From positions 2,666,001-2,730,000 of the forward strand of contig NZ_CP021235.1 in the NCBI RefSeq assembly GCF_003585765.1: a DNA stretch of 64,000 bases, given 5' to 3'. This stretch comes from Pontibacter actiniarum (GTDB taxonomy: Bacteria; Bacteroidota; Bacteroidia; Cytophagales; Hymenobacteraceae). The notes under the pieces were generated by a model. The model saw nothing but the letters and a program-made list of their open reading frames with translations. It made no database searches and was not told the origin of the DNA. Position 1 is the first letter of the stretch. Every line of letters begins with the position of its first letter. Position numbers and translations under genes: made by a program. Below are positions 18,076 to 27,101 of the stretch, piece by piece.

Positions 18076-19013
18076 AAAGGTGTCTGTATTGCTATCAACT
18101 CCTGGCAGAACATGAGGGGGACTTCCATGCGCGCTGCAGCAAAAAGCTGTTCGGACAGGCAACCCCTCCTACCCTGCCATATACGGAGGCACAAATGGAG
18201 CAGCTGGCTGAGCAGGTGATCCGGAACCATGCCGCGGTCACTGGGGTGCAACCGAAGCTGTCGCTCGACCTGGCACCGGGACCGACTGCTGCCGACCCCA
18301 AGCGCTTCACCATCGTCGGCTTGTGGGGAGGCTACATTCTGAAGCCACCAAGCCCACATTATGCCCAACTTCCGGAGGTAGAGGACCTAACCATGCACCT
18401 GGCAACCATCGCCGGAATAACCGTGGTGCCGCACAGCCTGATCCGTTTGAAGTCAGGAAATCTGTCCTACATTACCAAACGCATAGACCGCACACCGAAA
18501 GGCAAGCTCCACATGGAGGACATGTGCCAGCTGACGGAACGGCTTACGGAAGATAAATACTATGGCTCTTACGAACAGATAGCCAAGGCTATCCTTAGGT
18601 ACTCGGTCAACCCGGGCCTGGACGTGATTAACTTCTTTGAGCAGGTACTCTTTTCCTTTCTCACTGGGAATGCGGACATGCACCTGAAGAATTTCTCCCT
18701 GCTTCACCAGCCTGGCTTCGGACCAGTCTTGGCACCGGCCTATGACATGGTGGCCACGGCTGTCGTGAACCCGGCAGATGACGAAGACCTGGCCCTTATG
18801 CTCAATGGCAAGAGGAAGAAAATCAAAAAGGAAGACTTCATAACAGCATTCACCACCCTCAAGCTGAACGAAAGACAACAGCAGAACCTTTTTAGCAAGA
18901 TGATTAAGGCGAAGGCCAAATGGGTCTCGTTTATAGACACCAGCTTTTTAAGCGAAGGAACTAAAGAAGCCTATAAGGCTGTGATGCACGAAAGATTTTC
19001 CAGGTTGGCTTAA
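18072..19013 (+). CDS. hipT: HipT-like serine/threonine kinase toxin
   Basis: This 313-residue HipA-family kinase lacks N-subdomain 1, which is encoded separately upstream. A short N-terminal CxxC-type segment (CLYCYQLL) is followed by a glycine-rich loop AVTGVQPKLSL near 54-64 and the ATP-site lysine in YILKP near 91. The catalytic loop GNADMHLKN is near 199-207 (Asp202, Asn207) and the metal-binding PAYDMV near 222-227 (Asp225). HipT of E. coli phosphorylates TrpS; the target here is unknown. E. coli HipT carries phosphorylatable serines (S-I-S) in this loop, whereas this protein appears to have V-T-G at the matching place. Start is fixed by the ATGA overlap. Confidence 0.88.
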   Translation: MKRCLYCYQLLAEHEGDFHARCSKKLFGQATPPTLPYTEAQMEQLAEQVIRNHAAVTGVQPKLSLDLAPGPTAADPKRFTIVGLWGGYILKPPSPHYAQLPEVEDLTMHLATIAGITVVPHSLIRLKSGNLSYITKRIDRTPKGKLHMEDMCQLTERLTEDKYYGSYEQIAKAILRYSVNPGLDVINFFEQVLFSFLTGNADMHLKNFSLLHQPGFGPVLAPAYDMVATAVVNPADDEDLALMLNGKRKKIKKEDFITAFTTLKLNERQQQNLFSKMIKAKAKWVSFIDTSFLSEGTKEAYKAVMHERFSRLA

Positions 19014-19169
19014 GTGACTGCCCCCGAGGCAGGATCGGCGTTGTTGAGCGCGACTAAACCCATTGCAGCATGTCTGCTTGCTCCTGTTGGTGCAACGATC
19101 CTTGAACCAGCACCTGCTTCACGCCAAATCTCAGTAGAATGTTATTCCGCTGATGAGCTCCTCCCATTT

Positions 19170-20027
19170 TTAGGACCGGTCAAAAGTAGAGAATTCAGGT
19201 TTTACTATATTTTTTTGTATCCACTCCTCCGGTGTTCTGTCACCTAGTGAACTGTGGGGCCGGAAGCCATTATACTCCTGCCGCCAGGCCTCGATCTTTT
19301 CCTGGGCATCCTCCAGTGACAGGAACCAGTTCACGTTCAGACACTCGTCCCTAAAGCTCCCGTTGAAGGACTCAATAAAGGCATTATCCGTTGGTTTTCC
19401 GGGCCTGGAGAAGTCCAGCGTCACCTTGTTGTCATAGGCCCACCTATCCAGTGCCTTGGAGATAAACTCGCTGCCGTTGTCCACCTGTATACGCTTGGGC
19501 AGCTTTTTAGTGTCCTGCCTGATGCTCTCCAAAGCGGTTACAACATCTTCTCCCTTTAGTGACTGTCCCACCTGAATCCCTGGGCATTGGCGGCTATAAT
19601 TATCCACTACAGTTAAGCAGCGGAATTTCCTGCCGTCGAAGAGCTGATCTGCCACGAAATCCATGCTCCAGCACTCATGGTTAGTAGAGAGCTCTGGGCG
19701 TTCCAGCCGATGGGCCGCAGCTTTGCTTCTTCTGGGCCTTTTGCTCCTTAGATTCAGCCCCTCGTCCTTATAGAGGCGATGTACACGCTTATGGTTATCC
19801 TTCCAGCCCTCCCGCCTGAGCAGGATAAAGATACGCCAGAACCCGTAGCGGACCCTTACCTGAGCAATCTCCTGCATCCGCTTCCTGATCACTGAGCTGT
19901 CCCTGGCCTTGGAGCGGTAATACCAGCCGGAGCGATGGAACTGCACTACCTTACAGGCCCTGGTGATGGAAACGCGGTAATCATCGGTCAACTTTGAAGC
20001 CAGCCCTTTTAGCTGGGCTGGCTTCAA
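19170..20027 (-). CDS. IS3-family transposase OrfB (DDE integrase domain)
   Basis: This 285-residue protein has an HTH_21-like N-terminus ([19 protein letters not shown] region) and an integrase core with DDE residues: Asp in [16 protein letters not shown], Asp in [12 protein letters not shown], Glu in [17 protein letters not shown]. The end is [14 protein letters not shown], typical of IS150-like proteins. It is probably translated by -1 frameshifting from orfA. A TTG at 20027 is the first start-like codon in frame. Confidence 0.9.
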   Translation of the reverse strand: MKPAQLKGLASKLTDDYRVSITRACKVVQFHRSGWYYRSKARDSSVIRKRMQEIAQVRVRYGFWRIFILLRREGWKDNHKRVHRLYKDEGLNLRSKRPRRSKAAAHRLERPELSTNHECWSMDFVADQLFDGRKFRCLTVVDNYSRQCPGIQVGQSLKGEDVVTALESIRQDTKKLPKRIQVDNGSEFISKALDRWAYDNKVTLDFSRPGKPTDNAFIESFNGSFRDECLNVNWFLSLEDAQEKIEAWRQEYNGFRPHSSLGDRTPEEWIQKNIVKPEFSTFDRS

Positions 20028-20308
20028 AGCTTTTTTCGCAGTACGTCCTGTAGCATTTGCTTGTCCAGGCTTAGGTCCGCCACCAGCTTCTTCAATTGTA
20101 GGTTCTCCTCCTCCAACTGCCGCAGCTTGCGCAATTCCGATACTCCTAAACCACCATATTTTTTCTTCCAGTTATAGAAGGTGGCCTCTGATATACCCAT
20201 TTCCCGGCATACTTCTGCGACAGAGACTCCTGTCTCTGACTGCTTGATGGCGAAGATGATCTGCGCCTCAGTAAACTTTGATTTCTTCTTGGCAATTCGC
20301 TTTTGGTT
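20024..20308 (-). CDS. IS3-family transposase OrfA
   Basis: The open frame reads [19 protein letters not shown], then [24 protein letters not shown] and a leucine-zipper part ([19 protein letters not shown]), ending DVLRKKL and stop. No ATG is present upstream before an in-frame stop; a non-ATG start (ATT near 20296) or loss of the start codon is possible. The end overlaps orfB at an A_AAA_AAG slip site. Confidence 0.75.
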   Translation of the reverse strand, partial: NQKRIAKKKSKFTEAQIIFAIKQSETGVSVAEVCREMGISEATFYNWKKKYGGLGVSELRKLRQLEEENLQLKKLVADLSLDKQMLQDVLRKKL

Positions 20309-20382
20309 CTATACGATTATTGCCCGTTTTCTCTACTTTACATTGGTCCGTTTTTTAGGGGGGAGGTCAAACTTTAAACGGA

Positions 20383-20511
20383 ATGAAAAAGACACGCTTC
20401 ACAGAACCACAGATCATCAAGGAGCACGAGAACGGCCGCCTCAAGAAGATGTTCGCCGAACTCTCGCTGGTGCACCACGCTCTGAAGGACGCAGTGGGAA
20501 AAAAGCTGTAG
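20383..20511 (+). pseudogene. Internally deleted IS3-family OrfA
   Basis: The frame starts MKKTRFTEPQIIKEHENGR as in full-length OrfA proteins, then jumps to LKKMFAELSLVHHALKDAVGKKL and stop. The helix-turn-helix and linker, roughly 40-45 residues in relatives, are missing. The slippery heptamer A_AAA_AAG at 20499-20505 survives, leading into the OrfB frame. The deletion should abolish DNA-end recognition. Confidence 0.75.
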
Positions 20512-20543
20512 GGCCTGACGAGAAAAAGGCGCTGGTGGAGTTT

Positions 20544-21329
20544 ATGGTAGAGGAGCACGGGGTGAGCGTTCGTCAGGCTTGCAAGGCCGCAGGGGTGGCC
20601 AGAAGCACCTATCAGTACAAAGCAACAGAGAAATACGACAGCCTGATAGAGGAGCAGCTGCAAAGCTTGGTGGAGAAGCACCCGGCCATCGGCTTCTGGC
20701 AGTGCTTCCATAGAATCAGGAGAAAGGGCCATGCATGGAACCACAAGAGAGTCTATAGGGTCTACAGCCAACTGAAGCTGAACATCCGCAGGAGACACAG
20801 GAAGAGATTGCCGGCACGTGTGAAGCAGGCCCTGTTCCAGCCCGGGAAGGTCAACCAGGTATGGTCGGTGGACTTCATGAGCGACAGCCTCTGGGACGGC
20901 CGCAAGTTCAGGCTCCTCAATATTGTCGATGACTACAACCGGGAGATCCTCTCGATGGAGACGGACCTGTCGATCCCGCCCATCCGGCTGATAAGGGTGC
21001 TCGAGTACCTCAAGGAGTTCAGGGGGCTGCCCGAGATGATCCGGGTAGACAACGGACCGGAGTTCATCTCAAACAAGTTGGAATGCTGGTGCAGGGAGAA
21101 CAAGGTAAGACTGGTGTTTATACAACCTGGTAAGCCCATGCAGAATGCTTACATCGAGCGCTGCAACGACAGCATCAGAAGAGAACTGCTCAATGCTTAC
21201 GTGTTCAGAACCCTTTCAGAGGTGCGCCAGAAGGCTGAGGAATGGATGGAGGACTATAACCACCACCGCCCGCACCAGGCGCTGAACTTCAGGGCGCCCG
21301 CGGAATTATTGGAGGAAACTGTAACTTGA
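20544..21329 (+). CDS. IS3-family transposase OrfB (second element)
   Basis: The 261 residues from the ATG at 20544 continue in the -1 frame of the damaged OrfA. An N-terminal HTH (EHGVSVRQACKAAGVARSTYQYK) precedes the integrase core with Asp in WSVDFMSDSLWDGRKF, Asp in IRVDNGPEFISNKLE, and Glu in NAYIERCNDSIRRELLNAY. The C-terminus NHHRPHQALNFRAPAE is intact. The long open frame upstream of 20480 is only the complement of the neighbouring IS. With OrfA deleted, the element is probably not autonomous. Confidence 0.8.
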   Translation: MVEEHGVSVRQACKAAGVARSTYQYKATEKYDSLIEEQLQSLVEKHPAIGFWQCFHRIRRKGHAWNHKRVYRVYSQLKLNIRRRHRKRLPARVKQALFQPGKVNQVWSVDFMSDSLWDGRKFRLLNIVDDYNREILSMETDLSIPPIRLIRVLEYLKEFRGLPEMIRVDNGPEFISNKLECWCRENKVRLVFIQPGKPMQNAYIERCNDSIRRELLNAYVFRTLSEVRQKAEEWMEDYNHHRPHQALNFRAPAELLEETVT

Positions 21330-21360
21330 AAAATTAACTTTACGATGGCCTAAAGAGAGA

Positions 21361-22614
21361 TAGTCAAGATATATTGAATATGACGCATTTAACCACTTAA
21401 ACTGTCAGATTATACCATGACTACTCAAGACAAAATTATCAAAAACAAATTAGAATTGCTAAACCTGACCGAGATGCTGGGCAATGTATCGCAGGCATGT
21501 AAAGTGATGGGGTACAGCAGAGATTCCTTCTACCGCTTCCAACAGCTCTACGAGCAGGGCGGCTCATCAGCCCTGCAGGAGATCAGCCGCTCAAAGCCCA
21601 ACATCAAGAACAGAGTAGAGCAAGCCGTTGAGGACGCAGTGGTAGCACTTGCCACCGAGCAACCTGCCTTTAGGCAACTGAGAGCTTCCAATGAGCTCAA
21701 AAAGCGCGGCATCTTCATTTCACCAGGAGGGGTGCGATCCGTGTGGCTGCGTTACCAGTTAGAGACTTTCCCTAAACGATTGAAAGCACTTGAAGCCAAA
21801 GTGGCTGAAGAAGGGCTGATCCTGACCGAAGCGCAGATTGCGGCCCTGGAGAAAGCCAGGGAAGAGAAGACAGTGCACGGTGAGATAGAGACGCACCATC
21901 CAGGCTACCTGGGAGCGCAGGATACTTATTACGTGGGCTACATCAAAGGCGCGGGCAAGATTTACCAGCAGACCTTCATCGACACCTACACTAAGGTGGC
22001 GCAGGCGAAGGTCTATGATAGGAAGAACTCGTTGCTGTGGCCGACATGCTCAATGACAGGGTGCTTCCGTTTTATGAGCAGCACGAGCTGAAGCTGCTGC
22101 GCATCCTCACTGACCGTGGAACCGAGTACTGAGGAGCCAGGGAGCACCATGAGTACGAACTCTACCTGACCATTGAGGACGTCGACCACAGCAAGACGAA
22201 GGCCAGGAGCCCGCAGACCAACGGCATCTGTGAGCGCTTCCACCGTACTATGCAAGACGAATTTTATGCCATCGCTTTTCGTAAAAAGGTGTATGCTACG
22301 TTAGAGGAACTGCAGGAAGACCTGGACCTGTGGCTGGAATACTACAACAAGGAGCGGACGCATACGGACAAATACTGCTTTGGCAGGACACCCTACCAGA
22401 CACTGCTCGAAACCATTCCGCTGGCCAAGGAGAAAATGCTCGACAGCTTGAGGCAAGATCCTGTCAAACATTTTTTTTTGGAACCAGCCCTTACACCCGA
22501 AGACGAAGGGGTGGTGCAGAAAAAAAATGAGCCCAACGGCGCGGGCTCATGGAACACAACTTTAGGGCAGATGCCTGTCAGCTAATCCACAACTGGCAGA
22601 GCATATCTTGACTA
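21361..22614 (+). mobile_element. IS481-family insertion sequence with inactive transposase
   Basis: Perfect 12-bp terminal inverted repeats TAGTCAAGATAT lie at 21361-21372 and, inverted, at 22603-22614. They bracket a single broken transposase gene and give a 1254-bp element. A target duplication was not obvious. Confidence 0.8.
21417..22585 (+). pseudogene. IS481-family transposase, frameshifted and with nonsense codon
   Basis: The N-terminal half (21417-22020) has a helix-turn-helix ([19 protein letters not shown]) and the start of the integrase core ([30 protein letters not shown]). At about 22025-22035 the frame shifts; the sequence continues in another frame ([18 protein letters not shown], then ILTDRGTEY). 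A TGA at about 22130 replaces the expected cysteine codon after RGTEY. From 22136 the core continues to the end (ARSPQTNGICERFHRTM, EYYNKERTH, GRTPYQTL). Both lesions must be corrected for activity, so the gene is dead. Confidence 0.88.
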
Positions 22615-22766
22615 TTACACTTTTATAAGAATACAATTCCTCCATTCGTGTAATGTGCCAGGGGTATGTTTCTGCAAGCTTTCCAGTAGGTATATAGTCG
22701 CTGACTTACCTTAGGCATAGGGGTTGTCAAAGGCGAATACAATGACGCACGTATGCCATACTCGTC

Positions 22767-25196
22767 CTATTGCCCACCTGCTCTGTTGAGCTCTTCCAAC
22801 CTTGTACTTCTGTTTTTCGATTTAAAGTTCTGCCCACGCTGAAAGTTGTACCTCAGGTTAAGCCTGACGCTTTTTGCCATAAAATAGTTGACAAACGTGA
22901 ACATATTGCCGTTGTAGCTGGCGTCTCCGCGCGCTTCCCTAGTCCTGAAAACGTCGGTGGCGCCAAGCATCAGGTCCAGTTTGTCATCCAGAAAGGATTT
23001 CTTCAGGCCAACATCCATCCACCACTGGGTTTTGAACTTGTAAACCCCATAGGTGGTGGGTGAACTGTATCCCGCTGTAGCCTGTAACTGTAGCCCCAGT
23101 GGTAGCAGCACGTTATGTGTGGACTGGGCAGTAAATGTGAACTGTTCGTTTGTTAGCTCCTTGTCCTGTAACAGTATTTTGTTCCGCTGATGCCCAGCCA
23201 CCAGATTGTTGCTCACATCCCAGTTTTTCAGCACCTTAACAGGTGCTATAAGGGTGGCGCTAAAACTCTCTGACTTGTCAATATTGCGCTCCTGGTATAT
23301 GGTGGTGTTGTTTTCGGAGTTCTGTTGCGGCACCTCTGCAAAGAAATCTTTGGTGTGGGTGTAACCCAGCACTAAATTGTACGTGTTCTGCAGGGTTTGA
23401 ATGAGCTGGAACGAATTTGTGTACTGCGGTTTCAGGTCCGGGTTCCCCTCTGCCCAACTGTACGGGTCCTGGTAAAAAATAAACGGGTTCAGGGTACGGT
23501 AGTTGGGCCTGTCAATGCGACGGCTATAGTTATAAACAATCTTGTAGCTGCCGCTCACCTTATGCGTCAGGAAGAAGCTGGGGAAGAAATCAAGATAGCG
23601 TTTCTTAATAGTTTCACCGCCTCCAACTGGCTTGCCTTCACCTATGGTTTGCTCTCCTCTTAAGCCAGCTTGAAGGTTCCAGCTCTCACTCATCTTGATG
23701 CTAAGATTTGCATAAGCAGCAAAGATGTTTTCGGTGTACCGGTAGTGGTTGCTCCTGGCCTCATCCAACACTTGACGGTTTTTCTGTTCTGGATCGGCAA
23801 CGTAAAAGCTTAATTGATTACCCGATAGGACATGGCTGCCTTTAAACCCCATCTCCAGCTTTGTGTTTTCCAGAATGTTGGCTCCAAAGTCTATGTTCGT
23901 AGAGTAAATATCATAATAACCAGGGTTATAAGTTTTCAGTAGCTCCTCGCTCCCCGCTCCTGTGTTTAGGTTACGAAAACTGTTTGCATAGCGAGCCTCG
24001 TTGTTATTATTTAACTGTATGTAGTCCAGGTTTATGGCGAGGCTGGTGCCAGTCGTATCCAACAGGCCACTGTAGTGCAGGTTAAAGGCGCTGCTGTTGC
24101 TGGTAATATCATTAAAGTTGCCTGCCTTTACAAACGTGTGCACACCCTTTGCCCTATCGTTCATGTCAGTATCGGAATAGAAGGCACGGTCGGTGGTGCT
24201 GTGGCTAAAGTTAGCCACAGCACCAACGCTATGTTTGTCGTTAAAATCGTAGTCGGTACCCAAGCGCAGGGCGGGCGTGCTTGTGGCCATAAGCTCGTCA
24301 CGGAGCTGGTGAAAACGAGCGTCTGCACCAGCCTCATAAAACTCCCGGATCATAACCCCTTCGCGCAGGCGCGGGCGCTTTGCTACGTCCGCACTGACAA
24401 AGGAATTCCAACTCCCCTTCTTGTAGTTTACGTTTGCGCCTGCGTTATACCCTGAAGCCTTGTTGTACTGATACCCTCCGTACAAACTACCGTTCATACC
24501 CTGACGGGTATTCTGCTTTAGTTTTATATTGATGATACCGGAACTTCCCGCAGCATCATACTTTGAGGATGGATTGGCTATGACTTCTATACTTTTCACA
24601 TTCTCTGCAGACATCGCTTCCAGCATACTTTGAAGCTCTTTCCCAGAGAGGAAGGAGGGCCTCCCGTCTATCATCACGCGAACACCGGCCTTTCCGTTTA
24701 GCTGCAGGTTGCCATCCTGGTCTACCCATACCCCCGGTGACTTTTCAAGCACCTCATAAGCTGTGCTGCCTGCCGCCAGTGCAGTTCCTTCGACACTTAC
24801 CACCATCTTGTCTGCGTCCACTGTTATGGTGGGTCTAAGAGTTTGTACAGTTACCTCCCTCAGCATTTCAGCGTTTTCCTTTAAAGTAAGGACACCAAAA
24901 TCTTTGCGCATCCCTCTGGCAATTACCTCAAAAGGACCGACAAACATTGTTCTATATCCTATTGCGCTCAGGCGAAGCAGGTATTCCCCCTCGGCAGGTG
25001 TGGGAACGGCAAAGTCACCTTCAGCCCCTGTTACGACACCTGTCACTGCAGTAGAGTCGCTAGTATGGAGTACCGCCACATTTGCATAGGCCAGTGCAAC
25101 TCTTTTTTCATCTTGTAGTTTCCCTGTTAACTGGGCTAGGGAACTACCTGTTAGGATGAACAGTAGGAAAGCCGTTAAAATTAAGTTTTTCATCAT
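22767..25196 (-). CDS. TonB-dependent outer membrane receptor (outer membrane beta-barrel family)
   Basis: The protein is about 809 residues from the ATG at 25196, which starts a clear signal peptide (MMKNLILTAFLLFILTGSSLAQ). An upstream in-frame start adds 49 residues with no signal character and is disfavoured. A carboxypeptidase-regulatory-like domain (about 25-105) is followed by a plug (VMIDGRPSFLSGKELQSML to NPSSKYDAAGSSGIINIKL) and a long barrel. This subgroup differs from SusC and has no SusD neighbour. A serine hydrolase gene lies about 128 bp upstream on the same strand. The substrate is unknown. Confidence 0.9.
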   Translation of the reverse strand: MMKNLILTAFLLFILTGSSLAQLTGKLQDEKRVALAYANVAVLHTSDSTAVTGVVTGAEGDFAVPTPAEGEYLLRLSAIGYRTMFVGPFEVIARGMRKDFGVLTLKENAEMLREVTVQTLRPTITVDADKMVVSVEGTALAAGSTAYEVLEKSPGVWVDQDGNLQLNGKAGVRVMIDGRPSFLSGKELQSMLEAMSAENVKSIEVIANPSSKYDAAGSSGIINIKLKQNTRQGMNGSLYGGYQYNKASGYNAGANVNYKKGSWNSFVSADVAKRPRLREGVMIREFYEAGADARFHQLRDELMATSTPALRLGTDYDFNDKHSVGAVANFSHSTTDRAFYSDTDMNDRAKGVHTFVKAGNFNDITSNSSAFNLHYSGLLDTTGTSLAINLDYIQLNNNNEARYANSFRNLNTGAGSEELLKTYNPGYYDIYSTNIDFGANILENTKLEMGFKGSHVLSGNQLSFYVADPEQKNRQVLDEARSNHYRYTENIFAAYANLSIKMSESWNLQAGLRGEQTIGEGKPVGGGETIKKRYLDFFPSFFLTHKVSGSYKIVYNYSRRIDRPNYRTLNPFIFYQDPYSWAEGNPDLKPQYTNSFQLIQTLQNTYNLVLGYTHTKDFFAEVPQQNSENNTTIYQERNIDKSESFSATLIAPVKVLKNWDVSNNLVAGHQRNKILLQDKELTNEQFTFTAQSTHNVLLPLGLQLQATAGYSSPTTYGVYKFKTQWWMDVGLKKSFLDDKLDLMLGATDVFRTREARGDASYNGNMFTFVNYFMAKSVRLNLRYNFQRGQNFKSKNRSTRLEELNRAGGQ

Positions 25197-25323
25197 GTCG
25201 TTTAGAGTAAAGCAAATAGCTTCAGGAATAGAAGGAGAAAAAGTGGTACCGCACTTCTTGCACCCAAATGTTAACCAGGAATTTTCGCAGGTGATAGATG
25301 TCGGTAAGCCGAAGCGAACTATT

Positions 25324-26481
25324 TCACTTTCGCATCGTAGCAACGGTCTTTGCCATATCTAGAAGATATGCTTCTGTAGACCTTTTTAATAAGTGAAAAT
25401 TATCAGTGTTGAACTGTATGGCTACAGCCAGGTCTAAATCAGGGAAGTAGGCAGCATCAGTTACATAGCCGGGAAACCAACCGCTGTGCCCATAGCTTAC
25501 TCCTGCTTCTCCTCCAGGTCTAATCTGCATGGCTAACCCATACTGGTGATTTTTACCTGTGTTAGCAGTTACACCCTTCCGCATTTGCTCCCTCGTATCA
25601 GGTGACAGAGCTTTAAACTCATAATAGGCCTTCGCCCAAAGGGCTAGATCTGAAGCGCTGGATATAAAGCCTCCCCCGGCCCATTCGAACTGTGGGTTGA
25701 GAATTAACTCTCCGTTTCTCACCATAGCGCCTTCCACTGGGAAAGGTCCTCCCGACCTGACATACCCCACGGCAAGGTTATTGTACTTTCGCTTTTCGGA
25801 CGGCTCTGTAGCGGACAAGGCATAGGGAGCAATGACATGGGTAGCAATTAGGTCATACATTTTATCACCGCTGATCTTCTCTACAATGTAGCCAAACAGG
25901 ATATAGTTGGCATCGGCATAGTTAAATTTGGTCCCCGCTTCGAACAAAGGTTCGCGGTCAAACACGTAGGCTAGAAGCTCCACTGGCTCCCATCTGTGAG
26001 AGGGATTGCTTTTAAGCCGCTGCATGAAATCGCCCTGCTCCAGGTATTCTTCTATACCGGAAGTGTGGTTGAGCAGCATGCGCATGGTGATGTTTCGTGC
26101 ATTTGGCAGTCTGTCAAACCATGTTTCGTGGCCTATGAATTTTTCAATTTTATCATCAAGTCCAAAAAGGCCCTGCTCTGACAGCACCATGGCTGATGCG
26201 GCAAAGAGTGTCTTCCCATTGCTACCAGACAGCATTCTGCTATTTGGGTCCATAGGCGTATGCTCAAGCGAATCCGCTATGCCTGTTGCGATAGCGATCT
26301 TTTCCCCGTTTGGTAACACGGCAGCAAAAGTGGCTCCTGGGAACCCGTTGGCTTTTTGTAGCGAGTCGAGCTTAGTCTGCAGCAGCTTTTTTAAAACCAC
26401 AGTCTGTGCTGGAGTCTGTGCTGCTAATCTGAAATAGCAAAAGAAAAGTATCAGCAAAGTGCTGGTAAATAATCGCTTCAT
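25324..26481 (-). CDS. Beta-lactamase-fold serine hydrolase (class C / esterase type)
   Basis: This 385-residue exported protein has a signal peptide (about 1-21). The nucleophile motif SxxK is S-N-G-K at residues 87-90. The second motif reads Y-A-D at about 188-190 (Y-x-N is usual), and the third is H-S-G within YGHSGWFPGY near 340. These are features of the beta-lactamase-related serine hydrolases (D-aminopeptidases, esterases, PBP4*-like proteins). Antibiotic hydrolysis should not be assumed. It probably shares a transcript with the downstream TonB receptor. Confidence 0.88.
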   Translation of the reverse strand: MKRLFTSTLLILFFCYFRLAAQTPAQTVVLKKLLQTKLDSLQKANGFPGATFAAVLPNGEKIAIATGIADSLEHTPMDPNSRMLSGSNGKTLFAASAMVLSEQGLFGLDDKIEKFIGHETWFDRLPNARNITMRMLLNHTSGIEEYLEQGDFMQRLKSNPSHRWEPVELLAYVFDREPLFEAGTKFNYADANYILFGYIVEKISGDKMYDLIATHVIAPYALSATEPSEKRKYNNLAVGYVRSGGPFPVEGAMVRNGELILNPQFEWAGGGFISSASDLALWAKAYYEFKALSPDTREQMRKGVTANTGKNHQYGLAMQIRPGGEAGVSYGHSGWFPGYVTDAAYFPDLDLAVAIQFNTDNFHLLKRSTEAYLLDMAKTVATMRK

Positions 26482-27101
26482 AGGGTATGTATTTTATAAT
26501 CAACTTACATTCGCCTTGGAAGAAGCAAATGGAAAGTTGTCATCCTTCCATAGGAATCCAATAAGAGACCACCTCTTCCTCAAGGCAATAAAGTAATGAC
26601 TTTTTGAAGTTTGTTTACTTGTACAATCCTGTCATTTAGCACAATTCATTTTCATCCAAAGTTAACTTAATGCCTATGGCGGGACTCCCGCTGCCACCAC
26701 TGTGAGGCTAATACCCTTGTCTCAGAACTTTGTTCGGCAAGAGCAAATAGCCGCAAGCAGCCTACCTTATAAAGCCTGGTAATCATAAAATGACAGAAAG
26801 AGCCATATCAGGTAACAGCCGGAGAGCGGGCAGCTGTTGTCGATGCCGCTATGAGCTTTACAGGAACCCTGCACATAACCGGCAGCATGACACCTGCTTC
26901 CATCAGCCGCTAGTACTTTAGTGACAGTGGTGTTAAAAGGCTGTCCGGGTTTACTTGTACCACCCTTCAATTGGGCAGGAAGTTACAAAGCTCCCTATGT
27001 GGAAACAGTTACATTTGCAGCAATCGACAGGGCTAGCAATGCCCACCTATCCAAGATTACTACAACTTTACCCTTTACACCACCAGTTAAACTTTTAAAA
27101 C
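26482..27101. other. Divergent intergenic region
   Basis: This 620-bp region lies between the divergent serine hydrolase and C45 genes. No convincing gene is seen. A Bacteroidota -7-like box TACATTTG (TAnnTTTG) lies at 27010-27017, about 85 bp before the C45 start codon. Confidence 0.4.
27010..27017 (+). promoter_or_regulatory. Candidate Bacteroidota -7 promoter box (TAnnTTTG)
   Basis: The sequence TACATTTG matches the TAnnTTTG consensus upstream of the C45 gene. A matching -33 TTG at the usual spacing is not obvious, so this is tentative. Confidence 0.3.

Larger units (their letters stand above)
19154..20369 (-). mobile_element. IS3-family insertion sequence (IS150-like), probably complete
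   Basis: The element begins on the minus strand with TGACCTCCCCCC at 20369 and ends near 19154 with the related tgagctcctccc. Both ends share an imperfect inverted repeat that reaches an aagtagagaa core. Inside are orfA (20308-20024) and orfB (20027-19170), joined by an A_AAA_AAG slippery heptamer at 20036-20030 that would allow -1 frameshifting. No clear target duplication is visible because a second IS3 fragment abuts it at 20370. Confidence 0.75.

Noticed and set aside
20181..20543. Upstream part of the long frame leading into the second IS3 OrfB
   Set aside because: It is the complement of the neighbouring IS3 element's end; the real OrfB is entered by frameshift near 20499 or starts at 20544.
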